Below, piece by piece: positions 1 to 6,836 of a DNA stretch of 10,786 bases (positions are counted from its first letter, which is position 1; every line of letters starts with the position of its first letter). Origin of the DNA: Omnitrophica WOR_2 bacterium RBG_13_41_10 (lineage in GTDB: Bacteria; Omnitrophota; Gorgyraeia; Gygaellales; Profunditerraquicolaceae); the NCBI GenBank assembly GCA_001805465.1, contig MHGH01000005.1, positions 49,962 through 60,747 of the forward strand, written 5' to 3'. A program made the position numbers and the translations under genes. The notes below the pieces were generated by a model. That model saw only the letters and a program-made list of their open reading frames with translations. It made no database searches and was not told the DNA's origin.

Positions 1-338
1 AATTATTAGAATACCAAGCAATAATCATAGGCTCTCCCACTTATTATGGGACAATGGCTGCCGAGATTAAAAAATTATTAGATGAGTCAGTGCAGTTTCA
101 CGGCAAGCTTGAGGGTAAGGTTGGCGCGGCATTTGCCTCATCCGCTAATATCGCAGGCGGCAATGAAACTACTATTTTAGATATCTTGAACGCCATGCTC
201 ATTCATGGTATGATTATCCAAGGTGATCCTAAAGGGGATCATTACGGCCCGGTAGCCATTGGCGCACCAGATGATAGGTCCCTAAAAGAATGCCTGAGGC
301 TGGGCTCAAGAGTAGCTAATCTAGTGAAGAAGCTCTAA
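1..338 (+). CDS. Flavodoxin / WrbA-like NAD(P)H-dependent oxidoreductase, 3' part
   Basis: This is the C-terminal part (111 visible residues; first whole codon at base 3) of a flavodoxin-fold FMN protein. The reading frame stays open through the left edge, so the gene starts outside the window and the ATG at 54 is internal. The visible start contains GSPTYYGTMAAEIK, the FMN-contacting loop typical of WrbA and related NAD(P)H:quinone oxidoreductases. It is followed by GKVGAAFASS, by a GGNETT segment, and by HGMIIQG, which resembles the HHGM..VG stretch of WrbA. Members of this family are cytoplasmic and carry out two-electron reduction of quinones or other acceptors. The exact substrate cannot be read from this fragment. 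The stop lies one base before cutA, suggesting a shared transcript. Confidence 0.85.
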   Translation, partial: LLEYQAIIIGSPTYYGTMAAEIKKLLDESVQFHGKLEGKVGAAFASSANIAGGNETTILDILNAMLIHGMIIQGDPKGDHYGPVAIGAPDDRSLKECLRLGSRVANLVKKL

Positions 339-339
339 A

Positions 340-651
340 ATGCACATTGTTATTTTTGTCACTGTCCCAGATAAAAAACAGGCAAGACAGATAGCCAATA
401 AATTAATTAAAACCAAACTGGCTGCCTGCGTGAATATCATCCCCGGCGTAGAATCCCTTTTTTCCTGGAAAGGCAAAATTGACAGCGCTAAAGAGCTGCT
501 TCTGGTTATAAAATCAGAAAAATCCAAGCTGCCTAAAATTATTAAGACGGTTAAATCTCTGCACAGTTACGAGGTCCCTGAGATTATCGCGCTTCCTATA
601 ATCGCAGGAAACAAAGAATATTTGAGGTGGATAGATGAATGTATCAGGTAA
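340..651 (+). CDS. cutA: CutA1-like divalent cation tolerance protein
   Basis: The 103-residue product matches the small, trimeric, ferredoxin-like-fold CutA1 family in length and along its whole sequence. Family landmarks are the start MHIVIFVTVPDKKQARQIA, LAACVNIIPGVESLFSWKGKI (about residues 27-47, read in two pieces), HSYEVPEIIALPI (75-87) and the closing YLRWIDE. CutA was first linked to copper and divalent-metal tolerance in E. coli, but its molecular role is still unclear and many homologues are annotated only from similarity. The start is one base after the preceding stop and the Shine-Dalgarno is weak (GAAG-type), pointing to translational coupling. The 3' end overlaps the next gene by 17 bp. 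Confidence 0.93.
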   Translation: MHIVIFVTVPDKKQARQIANKLIKTKLAACVNIIPGVESLFSWKGKIDSAKELLLVIKSEKSKLPKIIKTVKSLHSYEVPEIIALPIIAGNKEYLRWIDECIR

Positions 652-1735
652 CCCTTTAGATTACCTGGCTGCTTTCTCCGGAGGCATATTGGTGAGCCTG
701 ACCCCCTGTATCTATCCATTAATTCCTATTACCGTAAGTTTTATAGGAGTAAGGGCAGGGGGAGTGAAGTTGCGGGGCTTGAGTTTAAGTTTGGTTTATG
801 TTACCGGGATGGCAGTTACTTACGCCGCCTTAGGCCTATTGGCATCATTAACCGGAAAATTTTTTGGGGCAATTAGCGCGCATCCTATTACCATTATTGT
901 AGTGGGGGTATTTATGGTGCTATTTAGCTTAAGCATGCTCGAATTATTTAAAATACCCGTTCCTATCTTTATTAAATTTCCCCCGCTTAAAAATAAAGGG
1001 TATTTATCAGCATTTATTCTGGGGTTCAGTTCAGGCTTTATTGTCAGCCCTTGCGTCAGCCCTGTGCTGGGTGCAATTTTGGTTTATTTGGCCGCTAAAA
1101 GTAACGTACTCTACGGCACAACTTTATTGCTGGTTTTTGCTTACGGGATGGGCCTGATCCTTATTATGGTGGGAACTTTTAGTTCCGTATTATTGAGCTT
1201 ACCTAAGTCCGGCCGATGGATGATTTGGATAAAGAAGGCATGCGCTTTGGCGCTTATGCTTATCGGTATCTATTTTATTTTGACGGCTATTTTTGGTACT
1301 TTTGCGTATGGTGCGCAGGCAGAAAACTCAACATACCCTCCTGTCGTAGATTTTAAATTATCCGATATTCAGCAAAATAATGTGACACTAAGTGAATACT
1401 TAGGCAAACAGCCGGTATTGTTATTCTTTTGGACGACCTGGTGCCCTTATTGCCGCAAAGAATTAAAAATGCTTAATGAAAAATATGCACAATTAACCAG
1501 TGGTGGCATTGAAATTCTGGCAATTAATGTAGGAGAACGTTTATATAAAGTAGAGAAATTTATCAAAAGTTACCGGTTAGATTATAAGGTCCTTTTGGAT
1601 CAATACGCCACGGTGGCAGATGCCTTTAGTATACTCGGAGTACCTACCTATATTCTTATTGATAAGAAAGGAAACCAGCGCCTTACGGCCTATTCATTCC
1701 CCGAGGATAAATACAGATCTTTACTGCGCGAATAA
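635..1735 (+). CDS. CcdA/DsbD-type transmembrane thiol reductase fused to TlpA-like thioredoxin domain
   Basis: The 366-residue product has two parts. Residues about 10-222 form a six-helix membrane domain of the CcdA/DsbD-beta family, with the two conserved redox cysteines in SLTPCIYPLIP (C25) and SGFIVSPCVSPV (C140). Residues about 235-366 form a thioredoxin-like domain of the TlpA/ResA type with active site WCPYC (C270, C273) and the cis-proline loop GVPTYILID (P337). The family moves reducing equivalents from cytoplasmic thioredoxin across the inner membrane to periplasmic thiol proteins such as those serving cytochrome c maturation or disulfide repair. The N-terminal DsbD-alpha domain is absent, so the fusion is beta plus gamma only. 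A GAGGTGG Shine-Dalgarno precedes the ATG, which lies inside cutA. The physiological target is unknown. Confidence 0.9.
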   Translation: MNVSGNPLDYLAAFSGGILVSLTPCIYPLIPITVSFIGVRAGGVKLRGLSLSLVYVTGMAVTYAALGLLASLTGKFFGAISAHPITIIVVGVFMVLFSLSMLELFKIPVPIFIKFPPLKNKGYLSAFILGFSSGFIVSPCVSPVLGAILVYLAAKSNVLYGTTLLLVFAYGMGLILIMVGTFSSVLLSLPKSGRWMIWIKKACALALMLIGIYFILTAIFGTFAYGAQAENSTYPPVVDFKLSDIQQNNVTLSEYLGKQPVLLFFWTTWCPYCRKELKMLNEKYAQLTSGGIEILAINVGERLYKVEKFIKSYRLDYKVLLDQYATVADAFSILGVPTYILIDKKGNQRLTAYSFPEDKYRSLLRE

Positions 1736-1736
1736 C

Positions 1737-3101
1737 ATGAAAAATCTTTCTTTATTAACGGACCTTTATGAGCTCACCATGGCAGAATGCTACTTCCATT
1801 ATAAAAAGAATACTTTGGCGACATTTGATTTGTTTGTCAGAGAATTACCTGTCAACCGCCGGTATCTGGTGGCAGCCGGCTTAGAGGATGTTTTAGCTTA
1901 TATAAAGACGCTAGGCTTTAGTAAAGAAGATATAGTTTATTTAAAAAAACAAAAGTTTTTCTCGAAAAGGTTCCTTAAATATTTATCCAGCTTTCGATTT
2001 CATGGAGATATTTGGGCTATGCCGGAGGGAGAGATTTTTTTTCCCAATGAGCCGGTGATACGCGTTACCGCTCCCATCATCGAAGCCCAGATTATAGAAA
2101 GTTTTCTCTTAAATACCATAAATTTACAGTCTATGATTGCCTCTAAAGCCAGCCGCGTAGTATCGGCGGCTAAAAAAAGAGGGGTTTATGATTTTTCTTT
2201 GCGCCGGACGCAGGGTTGGGAAGCAGGAATCAAAGCAGCACGCTCTTGTTATATAGCAGGATGCAAAGGTACCTCCAATGTTTTAGCCGGGAAGTTATAT
2301 AAAATTCCCGTTGCCGGCACTATGGCCCATTCCTTTGTGATGTCTTTTAAAAATGAAATAGATAGTTTTTTAGCTTATAGCAGTATTTTTCCCAGCCGCA
2401 CCATTTTACTGGTGGATACTTACAATACCAGAAAAGGAATTCAAAATGCCGTGAAGATTGGCTTGTATCTAAAGGCAAAAGGTAATCGCCTGCAAGGCAT
2501 AAGATTGGATAGTGGAGATATTATTTCTTTATCTGGGTTAGCCAGGAGATTATTAGATAAGGCAGGCTTAAAATATGTTAAGATTTTTGCCAGCGGCAAC
2601 CTCGATGAATTTAAGATTAAAAAAATAATTCAGGGTAGCGGCCGTGTGGATAATTTCGGCGTCGGCACTAATATGGGCACAAGCATTGATGCACCAAGCC
2701 TGGATGTAATCTATAAAATCAGCGAAGTTACTAATGATGGAGGAGAATTTTTACCGACGATGAAATTAAGCCAGGCCAAGGTTACTTATCCGGGCAGGAA
2801 ACAGGTATTCCGGATTAAAAATAAAAACGGCAACTTTATTCAGGATATCTTAGGATTAGAAAAAGAAAAGATTCAGGGTGGGCCCCTATTAAAGCAAGTA
2901 GTAGCAAAAGGCAGGGTGATTTATAAATCGCCCCCTCTAGATAAAATCAGGGATTATTTTAAAAATAATCTTAAAAAATTCCCTGATGGCTTAAAAGAAA
3001 TAGATTCCCGCTATAGTTATACGGTTCAGATAAGCCCGAAACTGAAAAAATTAAGGCAAAGTTTAACACAGCAGCTAAAAAAAAGGCAGCTCAATGGATA
3101 A
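1737..3101 (+). CDS. pncB: Nicotinate phosphoribosyltransferase
   Basis: The 454-residue enzyme converts nicotinate and PRPP, with ATP, to nicotinate mononucleotide in the Preiss-Handler route of NAD salvage. Family signatures are plain: the opening LLTDLYELTMAECYF, DFSLRRTQGWEAGIKAAR (152-169), YIAGCKGTSNVLAG (172-185), GTMAHS (194-199, holding the histidine expected to be phosphorylated, H198), DTYNTRKG (227-234), RLDSGD (256-261), ASGNLDE (285-291) and FGVGTNMGTSIDAP (307-320). I chose the ATG at 1737 because the family begins with this LTDLYELTM stretch. The longer frame back to 1620 would add 39 unrelated residues lying over the thioredoxin domain of the previous gene. The start is one base after the upstream stop and lacks a strong Shine-Dalgarno, so it is probably translated by coupling. 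Confidence 0.95.
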   Translation: MKNLSLLTDLYELTMAECYFHYKKNTLATFDLFVRELPVNRRYLVAAGLEDVLAYIKTLGFSKEDIVYLKKQKFFSKRFLKYLSSFRFHGDIWAMPEGEIFFPNEPVIRVTAPIIEAQIIESFLLNTINLQSMIASKASRVVSAAKKRGVYDFSLRRTQGWEAGIKAARSCYIAGCKGTSNVLAGKLYKIPVAGTMAHSFVMSFKNEIDSFLAYSSIFPSRTILLVDTYNTRKGIQNAVKIGLYLKAKGNRLQGIRLDSGDIISLSGLARRLLDKAGLKYVKIFASGNLDEFKIKKIIQGSGRVDNFGVGTNMGTSIDAPSLDVIYKISEVTNDGGEFLPTMKLSQAKVTYPGRKQVFRIKNKNGNFIQDILGLEKEKIQGGPLLKQVVAKGRVIYKSPPLDKIRDYFKNNLKKFPDGLKEIDSRYSYTVQISPKLKKLRQSLTQQLKKRQLNG

Positions 3102-3720
3102 AAGAGTTGAGCATCTTATAAAAGTTTGGCAGAAAAGAAACATACTCGGGTTTTATTGTGAGAACAAAGAAAAGGCACAGGAAAAAATCTTGGAAATTAT
3201 CCCTCCGGATGCCAGTATTGGTTTTTCCGGGTCAGTTACCTTGGAGCAATTAGATATCGCGAAGGCCTTGGAAGAACGCGGCAATAAAATTATATCGCAC
3301 AACAAGCCCGGATTAAGCCGGGAAGAAAGCCTTATTATCAGGCGCCAAGCTACCCAGGCAGATTATTATTTAGCCAGTGCCAATGCTATTTCAGAAACAG
3401 GAGAATTAGTTTTTTTTAGTGCTTACGGCAACCGCATCTCAGGGGTATCTTATGCCAATAATGCGATTATTGTCTGCGGGATTAATAAAATTACTAAAGA
3501 TTTAGAAGAGGCGTTAAAGCGCTCAAGGGAGTATGCCACACCGCTTAATTGTAAACGCCTTAATTTTAATACCCCTTGTTTTAAAGACGGTATCTGCCGT
3601 AGTGAAATCTGCCTTTTTCCCAAATATAAAAGGATGTGCTGCCAGATTCTCATTATTGAAGCAGAGATTCTACCGAATAGATTAAAGGTAATTTTAATAG
3701 GAGAGCCGTTGGGCTTTTAG
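3094..3720 (+). CDS. Stand-alone LUD-domain protein (LutC/YkgG-related, DUF162)
   Basis: The 208-residue product resembles the LUD-domain family named after lactate utilisation proteins LutB/LutC. Landmarks are IGFSGSVTLEQLDI (42-55), NKPGLSREESLIIRR (70-84), ASANAISETGELV (94-106), the GNRISG turn, VCGINKITKDLEEAL (127-141) and the ending LKVILIGEPLGF. A cysteine-rich stretch near the C-terminus (C162, C168, C173, C182, C183) recalls the cysteine cluster seen in the small stand-alone members, which may bind a metal or Fe-S centre; that binding is my inference. No lutA or lutB partner is present, so a role in lactate oxidation is not supported here. It overlaps pncB by 8 bp and is followed by the MetE-like gene after 2 bp. 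Confidence 0.82.
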   Translation: MDKRVEHLIKVWQKRNILGFYCENKEKAQEKILEIIPPDASIGFSGSVTLEQLDIAKALEERGNKIISHNKPGLSREESLIIRRQATQADYYLASANAISETGELVFFSAYGNRISGVSYANNAIIVCGINKITKDLEEALKRSREYATPLNCKRLNFNTPCFKDGICRSEICLFPKYKRMCCQILIIEAEILPNRLKVILIGEPLGF

Positions 3721-3722
3721 AT

Positions 3723-4757
3723 ATGGTAAAAATAAAAGTACTGACAACCGGATTAGGAAGCTTCCCTTATAAAGAGCCGCAAAAAGCGCTAGAGCTAATT
3801 CTTAAATACACCCCAAGTGTTCCTTTCTGGCCGCAATTACCTAAAAGGGATGTGCGCGAAAGAATGGTTGCACAATTCAGCGAACATTTCCCCTGTATTA
3901 AGGTAGGCCGCGACGGGATATTCTTTTCGGGCGAAGGCAAAGAAAGGGAATTAGAGCTTTTTTACGAGCGGATCATTGCCAATGACCTGGATTATTTTGC
4001 TATATCTGCCGATTATGCCTTGGGCCTGCAGAAATTTTATCAGAAATTAGAAGATACGAACCTTAAAGATGCTGAATTTATTAAATGCCAGATTACCGGG
4101 CCTTTTACCTTTGCTGCTAGTATAAATGATGAAAAGGGTGTCGCGCTTTTACATGATTCCGTATTTAGGCAGGCAATTATTAAGGGCCTAACCATGAAGG
4201 CGCTCTGGCAAATAAAATTATTCCGTAAGTTTAATAAAAAGATAATTATCTTTGTGGATGAGCCGTATTTAGGGTGTTTTGGTTCAGCCTATACTCCTAT
4301 AAATAAAGAGGAGGTACTTAGAGGCTTAAGAGAGCTGACCCAGGGCATAAAATCAGCGGATACTTTAATAGGAGTGCATTGTTGCGGTAATACCGACTGG
4401 TCCTTATTTACGGATGTAACTTCAATAGATGTAATTAGTTTTGATGCCTCTAGCTTCTTAGAAAAATTTCTCATCTATGCAGAGGATATTAAAAAATTTA
4501 TTGAGCGAAGAGGGATTGTCTGTTGGGGCATTGTGCCTACCCAGGAATTTAGCGGCAAGGAAACCCCCGTTTTATTAAGCCATAAGCTTAGAGAGGGGAT
4601 AGCGGCATTAACTAAGAAAGGTATTGCGCCAGAGGCCTTATTAGGGAAGATCTTTATTAGCCCTGCTTGCGGGCTAGGGGCATTGGATGAGGCAAAGGCG
4701 GAAAAGATCCTTAGGCTTTTAGCAGATACCGCTGTCAACTTAGAGAAAAATACTTAA
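3723..4757 (+). CDS. Short MetE/UROD-superfamily protein (core methionine synthase-like)
   Basis: The 344-residue product looks like the C-terminal catalytic half of cobalamin-independent methionine synthase or a related UROD-like methyltransferase. It opens with TTGLGSFPY and has QITGPFTFA (123-131), FVDEP (177-181), GVHCCGNTDW (217-226) and ISPACGLGALDEAKA (312-326). H219, C221 and C316 match the H-x-C...C zinc site that activates the thiol substrate in this superfamily. D241 in the SFDASS stretch falls about where MetE has a glutamate ligand. The N-terminal half of classical MetE, about 350-400 residues, is missing. Such short forms, including bacterial and archaeal core-MetE enzymes, are known or thought to take methyl groups from corrinoid proteins rather than from polyglutamyl folate. 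Methionine synthesis is therefore likely but unproven; another zinc methyltransferase role is possible. Confidence 0.75.
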   Translation: MVKIKVLTTGLGSFPYKEPQKALELILKYTPSVPFWPQLPKRDVRERMVAQFSEHFPCIKVGRDGIFFSGEGKERELELFYERIIANDLDYFAISADYALGLQKFYQKLEDTNLKDAEFIKCQITGPFTFAASINDEKGVALLHDSVFRQAIIKGLTMKALWQIKLFRKFNKKIIIFVDEPYLGCFGSAYTPINKEEVLRGLRELTQGIKSADTLIGVHCCGNTDWSLFTDVTSIDVISFDASSFLEKFLIYAEDIKKFIERRGIVCWGIVPTQEFSGKETPVLLSHKLREGIAALTKKGIAPEALLGKIFISPACGLGALDEAKAEKILRLLADTAVNLEKNT

Positions 4758-4771
4758 AAAATAAAGTATTT
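4748..4771. repeat. 8-bp inverted repeat touching the por promoter
   Basis: The arms AAATACTT (4748-4755) and AAGTATTT (4764-4771) are perfect reverse complements separated by an A-rich 8-base spacer. The left arm overlaps the end of the MetE-like gene and the right arm runs into the first two bases of the -35 box of the por promoter. It could be an operator for a dimeric regulator or a weak hairpin. A strong terminator is unlikely because the stem is A+T-rich and no U-tract follows. A+T-rich palindromes also arise by chance. Confidence 0.5.
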
Positions 4772-4798
4772 GACAAAATAGCGCAAAAATCGTATTAT
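4770..4798 (+). promoter_or_regulatory. Sigma-70-type promoter of the por operon
   Basis: TTGACA at 4770-4775 is a perfect -35 hexamer. After exactly 17 bases comes TATTAT (4793-4798), one mismatch from TATAAT. Transcription would start near 4805, leaving a leader of about 27 bases that contains the Shine-Dalgarno AAGGAGAG (4813-4820), 11 bases before the porC ATG. This is the best promoter in the left 9 kb and separates the por genes from the tightly coupled upstream block. Confidence 0.85.
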
Positions 4799-4831
4799 AG
4801 GAAAATGTTTTTAAGGAGAGCTAGCTTTTAG

Positions 4832-5383
4832 ATGAAAGATATACGTATTCATGCCCGTGCCGGACAGGGCGCGATTACTACGGCAGCATTACTAGGGTAT
4901 GCCTATTTTTTAAAAGGCATGTACCCTTACGCTTTCCCCCATTTCGGCGCAGCCAGGATGGGGGCGCCGATGAATGCCTTTGTGCGCGTAGATGCTGTCC
5001 CAGTGCGTTTAAGGAGCCAGGTATACGAGCCGGATTATGTGATTATAGTCGATGCTACGCTGATGCGCGGCTTTAATTGTTTTGCCGGATTAAAAGAAAA
5101 GGGGGTCGCCCTTATCAACGCTAAAGACGGCGAAATAGAAAAGCCCAGAATAAAAGCCAGCCAAAAAGTATTTGTGGTGCCTGCTAGCGATATCGCTTTA
5201 AAGACCATTGGCCGGCCCTTAGGCAATACTGCTTTATTAGGCGCATTTGCTGCAGCCACCGAAGAGATAGATTTAAATACCATTTTGGATGCCATAAATA
5301 AAAGATTCGTAGGCAAGTACCAAGAAGCAAACATCCAGGCGGCAAAACAAGGGTATGAATTTATTAAAAATATAAAGAGGTAA
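4832..5383 (+). CDS. porC: Pyruvate:ferredoxin oxidoreductase, gamma subunit
   Basis: The 183-residue protein is the gamma chain of a four-subunit 2-oxoacid:ferredoxin oxidoreductase. The start reads RIHARAGQGAITTAALL (5-21), the glycine-rich segment conserved in this chain. It is followed by AFPHFGAARMGAPMNAFVRV (34-53), which matches the FPSFGAERRGAP block of the family, and later by GNTALLGAFAAAT. The subunit is cytoplasmic and structural and, by analogy with the fused enzyme, contributes to the site that binds coenzyme A. It is the first gene after the promoter at 4770-4798 and ends 2 bp before porD. The gamma-delta-alpha-beta order is the usual one for the four-gene form in archaea, Thermotoga and many anaerobic bacteria. 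Confidence 0.93.
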   Translation: MKDIRIHARAGQGAITTAALLGYAYFLKGMYPYAFPHFGAARMGAPMNAFVRVDAVPVRLRSQVYEPDYVIIVDATLMRGFNCFAGLKEKGVALINAKDGEIEKPRIKASQKVFVVPASDIALKTIGRPLGNTALLGAFAAATEEIDLNTILDAINKRFVGKYQEANIQAAKQGYEFIKNIKR

Positions 5384-5385
5384 AA

Positions 5386-5658
5386 ATGTTTGGCCCATTG
5401 GTAGTAAAACCGGGTAGCAGCAGAAAAAATAAGACCGGTTCTTGGCGTACAGAGCTTACCCCTAAATTTTTAAAGAAAAATTGCACCGGTTGTAAGTTAT
5501 GTATGTCAGTTTGTCCTGAAGGATGCATTATTGAGGGCAGCGAAAAAAATCAGCTTGCCTGCGATTATGAATACTGTAAAGGATGCGGTGCTTGCGCAGT
5601 AGTATGTCCTAAAGGCGACATCATTATGGTTAAGGAAAGTAAAGAGGAAGCTAAATGA
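5386..5658 (+). CDS. porD: Pyruvate:ferredoxin oxidoreductase, delta subunit (2x[4Fe-4S])
   Basis: The 90-residue chain carries two ferredoxin-type motifs: C33-x2-C36-x2-C39-x3-C43-P and C64-x2-C67-x2-C70-x3-C74-P. Each closes one cluster and supplies the fourth ligand to the other, as in bacterial 2[4Fe-4S] ferredoxins. The N-terminal stretch with GSWRTELTPKF (18-28) is typical of PorD rather than of a free ferredoxin. The role is to wire electrons from the beta-subunit cluster to the external ferredoxin. The start has AAGAGG 5 bases upstream, overlapping the end of porC, and the stop overlaps porA by 4 bp (ATGA), so translation is coupled. Extra cysteines C47 and C59 lie outside the motifs. 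Confidence 0.95.
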   Translation: MFGPLVVKPGSSRKNKTGSWRTELTPKFLKKNCTGCKLCMSVCPEGCIIEGSEKNQLACDYEYCKGCGACAVVCPKGDIIMVKESKEEAK

Positions 5659-6836
5659 AGCATTTCTTAGAGGGTTCTTTTGCGGTAGCAGAGATAGTAA
5701 AATTATGTAAACCCGGAGTAATCTCTGCCTATCCTATTACCCCCCAAACGCATATAGTAGAAGAATTAGCTCAGATGGTTGCCGATGGTGAATTGGATTC
5801 TCAGTTTGTGAATGTAGAATCAGAACATTCTGCAGCCTCCGTAGTTTTAGGGGCAGTTGCTACAGGGGTGAGGGCCTATACCGCTACCAGTTCTCAGGGC
5901 CTGCTTTATATGGGGGAGGTTCTTTTTAATATCGCAGGGCTGCGCCTGCCGGTAATACTTACTTGTGCCAACAGGGCAGTTTCAGCACCCATTAATATCT
6001 GGAATGACCATCAGGATTCCGTTTCTATGCGTGATACCGGATGGATTCAGTTGTTCGCAGAAGATAATCAGGAAGTAGTAGACTTGCACTTAATGGCCTA
6101 TAAACTTGGCGAAGATAAATCTATGATGCTGCCGGTGATGGTGTGTATGGACGGCTTTATCCTGACGCACGGGATTGAAACCGTAGATATCCCTACTCAA
6201 GAACAGGTAGATAAATTTTTACCCCCATATTCGCCTCTTTATAAATTAGATCCGGCTAATCCTCTTACCTTAGGCCCTTTAGTTGATCCTGATGCTTATA
6301 TGGAGACTCGCTACGCCATCCAAGAGACTTTAAAAGATGCATTAAAATTAATCCCGCAGATTACTGCTGACTTTGCCAAAATATTCGGCCGCCATTATAA
6401 TGGCTTAATAGAAGAATATAAACTGAAGGATGCCGAAAGAGTGATTGTAGCCATGGGCTCAGTATGCGGCACGATAAAAGATGTGGTGGATGAGTTACGC
6501 GCTAAAGGCAAGAAAGTAGGCCTGTTAAAAATTACCAGTTATAGGCCATTTCCCGAGCAGGAGATTTACGAGGCATTAAAGAATGTCTCTAAGGTCGGGG
6601 TTTTAGACCGGGCTTTATCTTTGGGTTCTTATGCGCCTTTGGCAGGAGAAATGAAAGCTGTATTTTTCGGCAAAAAGAAGAAACCCCAGATTATCAGTAG
6701 TTTTGTGGCCGGTTTAGGGGGCCGTGATATTACCAAGAATTCCATTAAAGAAATCTTTCGCTTACTTACTACAAAAGAAAAGGCCTGTGAATTTATTGAT
6801 TTAAAACCGGAATTGTTAAAGGAAAAATATGAGTAA
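5655..6836 (+). CDS. porA: Pyruvate:ferredoxin oxidoreductase, alpha subunit
   Basis: The 393-residue alpha chain carries the pyrimidine-binding half of the thiamine diphosphate site. Visible signatures are YPITPQT (26-32), ESEHSAAS (55-62) with the glutamate expected to contact the thiamine ring, TSSQG (78-82), and NRAVSAPINIWNDHQD (106-121) followed by RDTGW (126-130). The NRA.SAPINIWNDH block is typical of pyruvate enzymes and differs from the corresponding region in 2-oxoisovalerate or 2-oxoglutarate homologues, so pyruvate is the most likely substrate. The C-terminal half (about 255-370) has the transketolase-C-like fold, including VGLLKITSYRPFPEQEI. The reaction is pyruvate + CoA + oxidised ferredoxin giving acetyl-CoA + CO2 + reduced ferredoxin, and it can run in reverse. 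It overlaps both neighbours (4 bp and 8 bp). Confidence 0.95.
   Translation: MKHFLEGSFAVAEIVKLCKPGVISAYPITPQTHIVEELAQMVADGELDSQFVNVESEHSAASVVLGAVATGVRAYTATSSQGLLYMGEVLFNIAGLRLPVILTCANRAVSAPINIWNDHQDSVSMRDTGWIQLFAEDNQEVVDLHLMAYKLGEDKSMMLPVMVCMDGFILTHGIETVDIPTQEQVDKFLPPYSPLYKLDPANPLTLGPLVDPDAYMETRYAIQETLKDALKLIPQITADFAKIFGRHYNGLIEEYKLKDAERVIVAMGSVCGTIKDVVDELRAKGKKVGLLKITSYRPFPEQEIYEALKNVSKVGVLDRALSLGSYAPLAGEMKAVFFGKKKKPQIISSFVAGLGGRDITKNSIKEIFRLLTTKEKACEFIDLKPELLKEKYE

Noticed and set aside
54..56. ATG as the true start of the flavodoxin-like gene
   Set aside because: The frame is open upstream to base 3 and encodes the conserved FMN-loop residues GSPTYYGT, so this methionine is internal.
1620..1736. 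Possible upstream start for nicotinate phosphoribosyltransferase
   Set aside because: The extra 39 residues have no family resemblance, and they overlap the conserved end of the thioredoxin domain in another frame. The family N-terminus begins at the ATG at 1737.
5035..5334. Minus-strand open frame of 99 codons inside porC
   Set aside because: It is fully contained in a well-conserved gene and its translation resembles no known family; it is a shadow frame. The same applies to the minus-strand frames at 4475-4738 and 6629-6922.
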